A stretch of DNA of 64,000 nucleotides, taken from positions 3,038,001-3,102,000 of the forward strand of contig NC_039493.1 in the NCBI RefSeq assembly GCF_003590095.1, written 5' to 3'. This DNA comes from Trichoplusia ni (Eukaryota; Arthropoda; Insecta; Lepidoptera; Noctuidae). The notes under the pieces are model-generated. The model searched no databases. It had not been told where the DNA came from and was given only the letters and a program-made list of their open reading frames with translations. Shown here one piece after another: positions 10,831 to 22,628 of the stretch (position 1 is its first letter; each line of letters starts with the position of its first letter). Made by a program: the position numbers and the translations under genes.

Positions 10831-13800
10831 GGGGACGCGCAAGTGACGACTCCGGCCACGCACAGGCCAACAGGACAGGCTCGGTACGTGCGAACAATAA
10901 CTAGCAAACTGCAGTACGTTCGAGATTATCGCGGTAACCATGGCAACGACGCTGTCGATGAGCCAATGATTGCACTTTCACACTGAGATGTGATTTTCAG
11001 ATCCCCGTCGATTGAGTGTGTTGGCTTTCATAGCTGAAGTCATTTATCCTAATATAGTGTGTGTATTATTTATTCATTTGTTAGATACACATGACTTGTC
11101 ATAAATATGTGTTTTATATTCCAACACATAATCGACTGATCGAGTGATTCATTATATCCGAAACTGTGTTAACAAACGAAGCACAAATATATTAATATAG
11201 CCTATTTATTAAACAAATGTATAAATGTACGAAACAACTGATGTATGAACAAAATATTCCAGTTCATGGAGAAATCTTTTAATAAACTTATAATGTCTAC
11301 CAAAGAATAATAATATATTAATTGTTTGACTTTTCATAACGTGTTATATTTAGCAATTCGATTTCTTTGCAAGAAGTTCAGAGAAATATGTGTGAGACAG
11401 AATATTTTTATATTTTCGACTTTATCACATAGGTGTAAAGATCAAATTATAACTGCACAAAGTATAGAGTAGGCTTGTATACTCAATGTGTTACGCTGTA
11501 GGATGTATATTTTGTGATTATATGAGATTAAAGCCAAGTTTTGCGTTGAGTATATTCGCTTATGTATATTGCACAATATTGGTATGTAGCTTAGATTTTA
11601 GGGCCTCTACTGACTGCTCTGTACCATACATCGTAATAAAATATATTATAATATATGTTCAAGATTTTGATTCTCAAGGGTTTTGAATAGTGCTCAGTGG
11701 TCAGTAGAAACCTGTGAGTGTTGCTTTACGTCTACCAGACGATAAAGGTATTTATTTGTATTGTTTATTCCATATACATAACATGTACCAATGCATAGCA
11801 TTTATTTTAGTTCGGTAAGTGTCCATAGAGTAAGTGACAATCACGACCAATACAATGTTCTCAACTTCATTTATATCAAGACTGTTCAAAGGTTGGCGCA
11901 GACTGTATTGAAACCAGTTAAATTAGGTTTTAATACTTTTGTCATTTTTTTCAAAAAAAAGTTAAAAGTTGTAGAAAACTATGTGTAACCCGTCTGGTAT
12001 AGTGTGTGCATACCTTAAATTATTCTACCAAAGTTTTGTGTCACAAGTGTTCGATTGAAACTGGCTTTAAAACAATGCATTTAACATTGAAACCAAAGAG
12101 GTTCTGGTTTGTTATTTTTTATTTCTAACGTAAATTATTTACTAATTTTTAACATTGTTGTTAAGGCGACAATGTCTGAGTACCAATTAAATAGTTATGG
12201 CAACATTCTGGTGTTAATCAATGGTCCCTTTAGTATTGATTGGTAGTCAGACGTAGTCAGTACATTAGTTGTGAGTTGCGAGGTGTCGGCTAGACGAACA
12301 CGACTACGGTGACAAAGCTGAACTAGTAACATTAAGGCTGAATCATTTTCAACAAGTATTATATAATGTATAGTCGGATTAGTTTCCTCATCTATTGTAA
12401 AGTGTGGCCACACTGCTCACATCTACTGCAGTAAAACTAAATAATAGTTTGTATTGAGATCTCATCTAATAGTACATAATAACTGTAATTTTCTCATTAT
12501 TAATATACTTCGTCCTTTAAACAATCGTAGAAACGATTAAAACCCGAAGAAAAAGTTGAAATAATGAATTCTATAAACAAATTCATTGGTATAATTGTTC
12601 AGTGTGGCCACATTAAAACTATATACAAACATCGCGTCAATATCGGAGAGCCAGCGGTGTAAACCGTATGGCGTACAGACAGACCGATATTCAAACCCGC
12701 GCTAGGTGTAAGTGAAGCCACTAAGTAACTCGTGAAGGAATTGAACTCGATGTAAGTGTTTCATATAGCTAGCGATAGTAAGGCCTACTTAACTATAGGA
12801 ATATAGTGTAGTTCTAGCACAGAACTATGTCACTAACATTTATAAAGCTGATGAGGAAGCAGTATTTGTTCTATTAAAATTTTAAAACATTCATCTCTAC
12901 AAAAACGCGTTCCAGAGGACAAGATAATCTCCAGAATAGAAAAAGAATTCAAAACTTGAAACGTAAAGGAATGACATTCCTATTCGAACTTTACTTTGGT
13001 TTGTCAGTTCTAACTAAATACAAGTCGCAACGTCGACAAACCCCGAGGCATTACCGCAATATTAAAAAAATAATTTGTCTTATAACACTTATAGTTCTGT
13101 GCTAGAATTTCGAATAGTATGTATCCCAGTTGTAAACCCTTCGCGGTAATTGTTTAACCTCGGCCCGACAGATGGCGCTGTCCGTCACAAGTCGCGGCCA
13201 ACAGTCGCGCTAGATTATAAACGTGTTTACTGTAAAAATTTCTTTGAACAAATAATTGTATATTATGTGATAAGATTCATGGTGACGACACATTTGTGGA
13301 CCTTGTCTAAGTAAATGACAAAAAGTATTTTGGTAACATATATATTTCTGTGTTGCTTAAAAGCGCAGCAAAGTAAAATATGTCGATGTTCTTTTAAAAC
13401 ATTTGTTATTTATTATAACTATTTCTGATTGCTGAAAATGTAATTGGCCGCTATTGAAACCCCATAAAGCAAGGTGTATAATGTTATATTTAAATTAAGC
13501 GTGGTCCACAGATAGTGTCTGTGTAATAGAATTTACAAAGTAACGGAGAACCCCCGAGGAGCGCGCGCCGCACTCCTAGCTTTAACGTAGCATAGTCACT
13601 GAGCTTCCGACATAACCTCATATGCAAATGCTAGCAAACATGTATACCATATATAATACCTGTTTGGTTTTAAGTGTTGAGAATGGCATAGGAAGGTAAT
13701 AATGTGTGATGACCACAAACCAGTATTTTGTATTCGATGTATGCTAGAAAAAATCCTCAAGGATATAATGAGAACAAATGCCTGGATCTCACAGATCTTA

Positions 13801-14250
13801 CGAAACAGGAATGACGCCCGGCGTTTTTAAAAGTATTTAGATGTTAGAGGCCACTGATGATGAATTCAGAAAACTTGGATATCTTCAATAAAGGTAAAAG
13901 TAAAGTAACACTATTTTATATTTTCACACACAGTTCGCCATTCTCAACCAAAGAGTTATATTATATTTAAAACTTCCACAAAAGTAAAATATACTGAATA
14001 AGCATTAAGTGTTGAGATTCCTTACATATTCTATCGTAGCCTAAGTTCAGAGATGTATAGTATAGCTTGGTGTGACCCGCCCCCCGGCCGCCCCCCGGCC
14101 GCGTCCTGCCGCCGCCGCCGGGCTCTAGTCTAAGGTATACGTGCGACAGTCCCGCCCCCTCGAGCGCGAACGTCGCATATTGTTGTTACTATATGTTTTG
14201 TATGTTGTATCATATAATAAATGTAGAAATGTAGCAAACTTGTTTTATTC
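10831..14250 (+). other. Probable long 3' UTR and downstream DNA of M-Ras
   Basis: No further coding sequence is visible after the stop codon at 10828-10830. AATAAA signals occur at 11281-11286, 11635-11640, 13887-13892 and 14216-14221. The last is followed by a GT/T-rich stretch and would give a UTR of about 3.4 kb. A palindromic X-box-like word GTAACCATGGCAAC lies at 10934-10947, and the palindrome AGTGTGGCCACA occurs twice (near 12401 and 12600). Which poly(A) site is used cannot be told from sequence. Confidence 0.45.
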
Positions 14251-17200
14251 TAACCTTGCTCGAAGATTACAAAATAATTCAATGTAAACTTTACCAGGAA
14301 CTTATATTAAGCAGCGTAATTATTATAATTATTCAATTATAACTCAGTTCTAACTAGTATAATTTCCCATCCCCATCTCACACATAGAACGTCCACTGCT
14401 AGGTCTGCTAGAGATAATTTGCTAACTAGTGAACATCCCATTGATCGCCATAAAGACAATTGTAACTTAATTCTTCCCAATTGTTATATTATAATATTGC
14501 TAACTTACATTTCCGAATACGATATGGTCGCGACCTCTGTGAATTTTTCTAAACATCTGTAGGTCTGCCATCTTTCCATCGGCTCTAAATGCGATGGCTG
14601 TCTCTATCCAGACTATTCCCGAAATGGCTCAAATCAAACTTTATACAACACAACCGATAGATGGCGGTAACACTCCACACACCGTCCTCACCATCAGATG
14701 GCGTTGTAGTCGCACTTGCAATGGAATAATGAGACTCTAAAACTCATTTGGATTGGAGAGCTTATAATTAAAAACATTTTTTTTTTATTTAACATTAGTA
14801 CATGGGCTTCGAATTTTTACGATTGTCAAGGCTATTGTACTTCTGTATTACCTGTTTTCAGTGATATGACAACATATAAATCATATAAAATGAAAAGATA
14901 AACCAATAATACCTCTACAACGTGGACAACAGATCCCCGGTCATTTAAATATCGTACTATCGTCCTATGAATATGAATAAGGTTCCACAATGAAACCGGG
15001 CAACTTTAAAAACAATGGATAATCCAGGCAAAAAAAATTGCTAATTTAATCTATATGAGATGACCAACATTTATTTCGGGATATACATATAGGCTACTTA
15101 CCTATTGCCTGTTTGAATGTTTAATCAAGTTGTTTATTTATTTCCACCACAGACCTAGTACCTATCCAAGCTTCGGTAATCTTTGATTTCCACGCTGTTT
15201 TGAAAAAAGACCGTTCGTTACCAAAACTCATTAGAAGGGCAAAAAAGGAAAATGAAAAACTTTCACTCTACCAAAAATAGTTTCAACGGACCGAGCATCA
15301 ACAGACAAAATTAAATGTAGATCAAAGACAAAAGGTTTCAAAGGAGCGATTATGCGTCCAGAACAAATGAAAAACGTTCATTGGAATGCAAGCCTCGTTC
15401 CAATTCTTGCACCTAACTTTGTTCATAGAGCCACTCTTTACGGGACTTGACAAGTTCATAATTAATATTTGATCGTCGCTAATTCACGGGAACAAGAGCA
15501 AAGTATGGGACTAGGTGAGGTATAATGTTGGCGGAGATAATGCTCGCACGTGAGGTGTGTGCTAACTGCTAACGTAGCGGATACAAATAATTTCGCGAGA
15601 TTCGTCCGCGCTCCCCGGAAACAATACAAATGTTGAGTAATGTGTGTGAGGGGATGACGCGCTTACGCTGTGTTTACTCACATCCGAGAGCCATTTGTTT
15701 TGAGAGGAAAGTGACAACTGTGTGCATAAGCTGAGCTCTCATGTTGCTCCAACTTACATCCAAAGGGACTTCTTTCTCAAGTATGTTAACAGAATGTTGT
15801 AAAAAACATTTCTTAGCAATATTTATTTATTTTGTTATTTTATGATAACTCGTATCAAATTGACCTTTTCAACTATAGCTGTAAGCAATAGCGTCACGCA
15901 GTGTTTCCCCCTTATCGCGGTATTCGCATTATATTCAGACAGTAGATGTTGCTCGTTCTGCCTTCATATTTTAATTAATTATTTGTGGGCCGACCTACGC
16001 AGTATGAGCTCACTGAGTCTTGATGTCTTACAGTCCCAAACGAGCGGCGCTGCAAGCGATAAAATCCGTGAAAGTAGTTTCATTTCGACCATGCAAATAC
16101 ATTTTATTTTGTATTAAGATTATGAAGAGCTCAAAGTTGAGATAATTATTTCATTGAAATGCTGTGATATTATTGTAAGATTAATCAATCTTTGATTCTT
16201 CTAATTGTAATTAACTTAAAAAAGCCTTTTTTTGTTAACAAAACCTCCTTTACATAAATCTTTTTAGGAGTAGGTATAATTAACACAGAGGCAGACACAA
16301 CTCACCAGAAAATTGCTTGAAAGCCTAAAAATACATTTCTTTTTAACTTCTGGCGCAAAAGGAAAAACAATTTGTTTTTGAGCATTTAAATTAAAACGTT
16401 TTTGTTGTGATTCATTATTTCAGTAGGCCTTATTAATTATACAGTTGACAGTGAGTTTACTAATTAACGAAGTGCAGGGTATCATGGAAGTATTGTGCTT
16501 CTGTGTCTGATTTGATTAAGAGGTGTGGGAGCTACAGCACTTTTCGATACTTGTTAATTTTTTGTGTCGTAGTTTGCAAGTTCGTACCTCGTTCGCTGCT
16601 GAGGTAGGTAGGTGTACTAACACTTTGTCAAACAGAAGCCTTAAATCCGTCCCGTCTGAGATTTACAATCCCATTTTTATTCCGTCTTTACTGTAAACGT
16701 TCTCCGCCATATTCCCTTCAAAACATACATTAAAGTAAATTGCTGAGCCCTTCAATGTACTCAACATGACAGGAATACTTCAAATGGAAAATAAGCATTT
16801 TTACTTTACGATCAAGGGTGCTTAAGTATATGACTTGTGTAGCCATATAGAATGGAAGTCAACGACATCCGACATAGAAATTGTTTCTTAATTAATGAAA
16901 CAATTCTTTGATCAAACAAAGCAGTAATACGTAGCGATAGGTTTAACTAATATTTCATTCGGGAGTTATTTAAGCAGGATTAATTGGTTCTGTACAGCGT
17001 TTGGCCGGCGGCGCGGGGCGCGGGGGGCGGGGCCCACTGTACCTAATCTAATTTTATTTAATTAGACGTTTTTTGTTCGCGGGTCTTGTGTCGGCGCCTA
17101 AGAGGATAATAATGGCTCGCGATCAATCCCGGTTTAGTCCTGCTTACTTATAGATTTGGGGAGAAATTGTCAGTGAACGATGATAGGCCGCGTAATACAA

Positions 17201-20200
17201 TTTGCGGAGGCATCCGTCGAATTCTAATCATTACAATTTATGTCTTGTCACGGATTCAGTTACAGTTAATAAATTACGAACCAATATATCTTCTTTTGTT
17301 TGAATATTAAAGCTTAAGTGGTAGAATAAAACGATAGCTTACAAATGTATTTAAGTTTTCCATTTTATACAAACCAATAAATAGGCTCATGTGGAGTGGA
17401 ATAAATAATGTAAATGAGTCTAATAATTATAAAAATGAATTTCAATGTCGTCATGACCAGATATTAGAGCTAAGTATTTTTTTCCTGCAAAACCTTTTAT
17501 TAGGTTCATGAAGCCAGGATCACTTAGCAAAAAAAAAAAAGAAGTTATTTAGCTAAATCTATAGCCGAAAGTCATTACCACTATATGTATAGGTTGTAGC
17601 CTACGTATTTGTCATCGCACTTCCCTATAGTGACGCCCACACAACAAACAGCAATCACAATCACGATCTCTCACACGCAGAGCGTTATCAACGACATCAA
17701 ACGGTTTCAAACAATTCAATTGCTTTGTTTCGTTTCCAAACAGAAGTCGCTCAAAGATTCTGTAACACCACACAATATATACGCACATTCTTACTGTGTC
17801 ATAGCTTCTAATGTTTTCTATTACGAATTACGATAAATTGTCCAGACTCTGCATCATTGCTTATTCTGGCCAGCATGTCTCACGCGGGTATGTGTTAAGC
17901 CAGTAATGTATCGTTGATAATTAAAGCGCGTCTCATTTGTCCCGAGTGTCTGGGCTAAGGTGCGTGTAATTGTTGTCGGCGAAGCGAGTAATTACTTGTG
18001 TTGAGGTCTTCAGTACAAAAATGTTTGTGTTACACAAAGGTCTAGCAAATGTCCAGGTTTAATAGGCGGGCCACTGAGACTGTTTAGAAACTTTGTTACA
18101 AATGTAAGAGAGTCGGCCTTTATTCAATTGTTTTATGTTTTTTGTTAAGCGGATGACGAGTTCGGTTATATTGTTAGGAGATTTCAGTCTGGCATATACC
18201 TAGCAGAATAAGATGTCAACGACTGAAATTCACGATGATTCCGGGGTTTTGTCACAGTTTGCCGAGTCAGTCATTTTTTTCCTAATAAGGTATTAGAATG
18301 CTGTTTCAGCTATTTGTAACAAAGTACTGGTAGTTGTTTTATCAAGAAGAGTAAGCTTCTCTAGAACACTTAAGAAAGTAGTAAGAAATTAGCCCAACAC
18401 TTTTTTCTCAGTTTTCCGATAGAATAATGTCAGTACATTGCCTGTACATGTGTCATGTGAGTCGGGTGTTTTTTACTCTCATGAATCACACTTCAGGAAT
18501 CTTATTTATCCGGTTTAGAAACTCTTCCAGAAAACAATGATTCAGGCATTAAAACCTCTTCATTACAGCTCTTCGACAACATGTTCCTACTTTAGAATGT
18601 TATTCAGTGTTGTAATGAATCTCCTGCCATTTAAAAGCTCGCAGTAACACGGAGCTTCCTGTCGATACGTTAGAGCTGTTTGTGTCTGTACATTGTAAAG
18701 TTTTCGTGAATGCGGAATATATCTGATATTTGGGATCGTGCAATTTGTATGCAGATTGGCGATACGTAGCGGCATTCAGATGTAAATCTATTCGGAACGA
18801 ATATCGACAGGGTATACAGTGTTATCGCGAGGATGCCAATTAAACACCAACTCATACATATTGCTGTATGAACTGAACCCATCAATACATTATTGTGGTA
18901 ACACCTATTCTGTGTACTGTAGCGTCGTTTAAACACAAACACTACTATCACTACTGAATACCTACTATTCAAATATGTTCGTTATTTTTTTATACTTAGG
19001 TAAGTACGTTTAATTTTACAAGCTTTTCTTTAGTTGCACCTGTCCCGTGGATCCGTTCCAAGTTAAGTTTGATGCACTATCTAGTTAAGATTCTAACATT
19101 GAGTCCAAAGCACATAATCAAAGTAAAAGCTTGTTATTCAAAAAGCTTTTTTATGTTAGTTTGTTAACACCGCGGTTGGCTGCTACATTATAATAGTTGT
19201 ATCTGTCGTTTTAATGTGGCTGCCTGTAAAAATAATCAACAGTAGAAACAACTTTTACATTGAAGTACATGTAGTGGACCTAGACCTAGACTTGTAGGAT
19301 TTAAACAATGTGATGTTTTCTAATCTTCCTGTACCTATTTTACCGCGATAAGGTGTCCAGAACTAAATGTTTCACGTCTAAATATGTAACAGGGTCGGTA
19401 ACTATTGCCTTTTCCAGATACCAAACGTCACGGGTTTCGGAAGACCTTTTATAGAAAACATAATTATTCTTTGCACGTCCTTCAAATTGAATCAAAGTCC
19501 TTTGAGGTTCCCTCTGTGATCACAGGAGTGTTGTAGAAACATGTCGCTCGGTAACATCTTATTTGCCTGCTAAGTAACACAAAACAGCCAATCTGAAACA
19601 CCCGGAAAATATAATTTGTATGTTTCTGAGCCTTTTGTTAAGAGCTTGTCTTTGAAGTAATTTCTTTTTAAAAACGTTGGTTTTGACGTAAATAGGAATA
19701 AATCTGTGCGTGAAAGGACCTCTAATCCTCGTTATGTTGTTCAATGGGAGCGGCGCGAGGGGTTCCGCCGACTCCAGTAAATGACTCGCTCTTTGAATAT
19801 TTTTGCGAAAATATTTCGACAATCCCTCAGACAAAGATGGTGGAAGCTCTCGGCTGGTGAGTGAGCGCGACGCGACGCGGCGCGGTGCGGGGCCGCGCCG
19901 GCAACACCACGCTTCTCGGTATTTTATTGAATCGTATGTTTTTTTTTGTTTTCAGGTATTTATTATTCTTAGAAACATCGATTAGGTACAGATTTTGTGT
20001 TTCTTTTTGTATTTATGTACACAATACGGCGCGGCGGTGGCGTGGATACTCTACAATAACAAGTAGGTACTTACCTGTGATTCTTTTCATTTGAACTTTT
20101 AAGTTTTGCTCTGTTTAATTTTTCAGAGTATCAATATTATGTTTATTTAGTTTAGCTCTAGTTAGCTCAGCTATTGAAGGTTAAGATGATCTATCACCTA

Positions 20201-21044
20201 AAACTCATTTCATAACTTTGTGATTGTTACCACTCCGGTTCGGGTAGCTTGTGTTATGAGGCGGTGCGTCCAGTCCGGGTCGCTGTCACAAACAAGCCGC
20301 TCCGCCTTCAACAGGAAAATAATGACTTCATTACGTCGATCATTAATTCACTAAAACATTCGGATTTTTTCTTTCTCGCGATCGAAATTCTTCCAGAGCA
20401 TTTATTTGATTTAGTAAAGAGGGTCGGAGGAGGTTCCGCTAAGCCTCCCTTTATTGGGAATACTTTCCAAGAGTTTTTAAGTGACATACTTTTTGTGAGC
20501 GAAATCGAACCGTCTAGTTAACTCATGGAAGACGAATTCAATGTGTTATTTCTTACTAGTAAAATTTGAAAACCGCACTGAGCTAGCATTGTGGTCAACG
20601 CTTAATCTTTCTGTAGGGAGTTATGCTGAGCCCGAGGTACATATATTTCATAGTTGAGACCTCTTTGAAATTGGGTTGGCAAGTGTAGGTAGCAATATCT
20701 CATAATAATCTAAGAACTGGTTAAGTGACCTAATAATCTGTACTTAAAAGTGCTGGTTCCGTACAAATAGACCAAAGAAAAAGAAGTCGTATTTCCTTAG
20801 TCTGTTTGTCCTCCTTTACTTTTATTTGTTGTTATAGACAAACAGATAAACATGCATCAGTCATCGTTTTCACACTGTGGCTAAGGAATCGTAAAATCAT
20901 CAGAAAGCATTCTGTTCAAATACAAAAAAGCTCGTGACAAGATTTCTTTGTTTTATAATATGTTTTATGCACTCTACCTATGTGTACCATGGGAATGCCA
21001 CCTGTCGCATCGGTGAGTGTGTCTCCTGCCAGAGATGGCATCAC
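14250..21044. other. Non-coding stretch with scattered GC-rich elements
   Basis: No supported gene. At 16058-16090 there is a fragment of the fold-back repeat found at 44.5 kb (words 'gcgataaaatccgt' and 'agtagtttcattt'). GC-rich islands that could be regulatory lie at about 16995-17040, 17880-18000 and 19860-19910. A candidate short first exon, ATGGTGGAAGCTCTCGGCTG followed by gtgagt (19837-19856), could not be linked to downstream exons. Confidence 0.4.
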
Positions 21045-21053
21045 TCAAGGTCG
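21045..21053 (+). promoter_or_regulatory. FTZ-F1-type nuclear receptor site
   Basis: TCAAGGTCG matches the extended monomer site YCAAGGYCR bound by FTZ-F1/NR5A receptors. It lies about 72 bases upstream of the TATA box at 21125, a position compatible with a functional promoter-proximal element. A further AGGTCG half-site follows at about 21070. The site is read from the sequence; binding is inferred. Confidence 0.45.
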
Positions 21054-21124
21054 TAGTTCGTAAGCTTAGAGGTCGCATATTGTTCGCTGATACACTTCGA
21101 TCGTGCCGCACAAAAGAACTCGGC

Positions 21125-21309
21125 TATAAAGCGGAGAGCTGCGCGCTTTAACACACAGAGGTACCTCTACTGTGTTTTAAAAAACGTCTTTGCACCAAAC
21201 GTCGGGCGTATTTTAATTGTAATACAGTTGGTGTAGCTAGTGTAGCTACATTAGTGGGAGTTACTCGCGAGTCGTCGCGGGTCGCGGGTCTGCGGTGTAC
21301 ACTCATGAG
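21125..21309 (+). promoter_or_regulatory. TATA promoter and first exon (5' UTR plus ATGAG) of the GMC oxidoreductase gene
   Basis: TATAAA at 21125-21130 predicts a start site near 21155. About 150 bases later comes ATGAG|gtaagt: an ATG (21305-21307) and two more coding bases before a near-perfect splice donor at 21310. Joining these five bases to the exon at 29424 keeps frame and gives an N-terminus MRLPAVVVVVWCAVSA, a convincing signal peptide. Tiny first coding exons of this type are common in insect genes for secreted proteins. The link across an 8.1 kb intron is inference from phase and signal-peptide logic. Confidence 0.55.
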
Positions 21310-22443
21310 GTAAGTGTAGATGTGTTTTTCGTGGTGTCATTATTTACTGATTTCCTTACAAATTATGTACATTTATAAATTCATAGTTTTTCCCTCGTGT
21401 GTGCAACTCAACAACGATCCTGTGTACAGCGTGTTTCCGGAGTAGAAGTGACGGCCGGTTACCATGTGCTAGAGGATACTTTGGGGTACCGAATCAGGTA
21501 CATTCCGCGTATTTTGAAAGTTTTTAAGTTGTCCGGCTTTTTGGTTGTATTTAAGCGACTTGTATAGGATTTATGGTCATACTGCTGTGGGTAGTAAAGA
21601 TACATAAATGCTATTTCTGTATAAGATAGTTAAATTGTGCATTTTTCAGATACATCCGTTTATGCTAGAATAATATTCAAAAATCTTGGTCAATAAAGGG
21701 TAAAAGCAAAAATTTATGAAAGCTTCAAGCTAAGAGCAATTTTTGTTCTTACCATTTTTAAGTTTTGGCACCTCCATTACTTTTTTAAAAGCCCTATGAA
21801 TGTCATATTTTGACGGCTTTAAAAAAGGTTTCCATTTAGTTCTTTTCATTTGGCAGCAATTCACAAGGCTGTCACTACGGCATCAGAGTTACGTAACACT
21901 CAATAATTCTAAGTAGTTACTACATTTTTCTAAGGTTACCTCTGTGTGCGCCGTCACTGGGCCTGGTCCTCGGGCCTCCTCCTGAGATCACTCTTAATGT
22001 TATTGTGAGTGCTGTTTTACCTGATTTCTAAGAGGAGGTATTATTTAAGTTATAAACTTTTGATATTTAAGTGACCCGCGAAAATAACGATGTCTTCTAG
22101 CTTGGGTTGTTTTGGTGTTTGCTGGGGTGTGGGAAACACTCATACGTAGGTCTGCTATATTTTGTTGTCAGTTCAAAAATTGGGTATATTTTTGGGTTAA
22201 TTAGGTTATAGCTCAATAAATCCCCGATAAAACGCACGTAAACCAGTCAAACGAGCGACAATTATCGTCACACGTGACATTGACAATTCGGTGAAATATA
22301 TACAAGTATGTATCGGTAGAAGGCAAGTTCAAACTGTGTTTGTTGTTGTTTTTGAAAACAATTATGTCGTAAAAACTGTTGAATAAACTAGCTTCTGCCC
22401 GCGGCTTTGCTTACTCAAACGTAGGTACACTATCGCTGCAAGG

Positions 22444-22628
22444 ATAGCCTACCGACATAGTGGTTTCTTAGGTTTACGCGAATATTAGACATTGAATGAC
22501 AGTCTGCCCGTGACCATGATACCTGCAAAGGTTTCGAAACGTCGGGAACTAAAATCTAAAATTAAACCGCGATAAAATCCGTAAAAGTAGTTTCATTCAA
22601 CGTACCGACATATTTTATTTAAATAATT
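22444..22628 (+). repeat. Truncated copy of the 44.5 kb fold-back repeat
   Basis: Shares 'tggtttcttaggtttacgcg', 'agtctgcccgtgaccatg', 'atacctgcaaaggtttcg' and 'aaatccgtaaaagtagtttc' with 44514-44745. It lacks the left inverted arm and the adjacent spacer, so it cannot fold back as the other copy does. Confidence 0.8.

Noticed and set aside
15842..16117. 91-codon ATG open frame
   Set aside because: Its end reads through a fragment of the fold-back repeat (16058-16090), so it is chance.
20249..20521. 90-codon open frame
   Set aside because: No ATG start, no domain signature, and the first third lies in a GC-rich non-coding-looking block.
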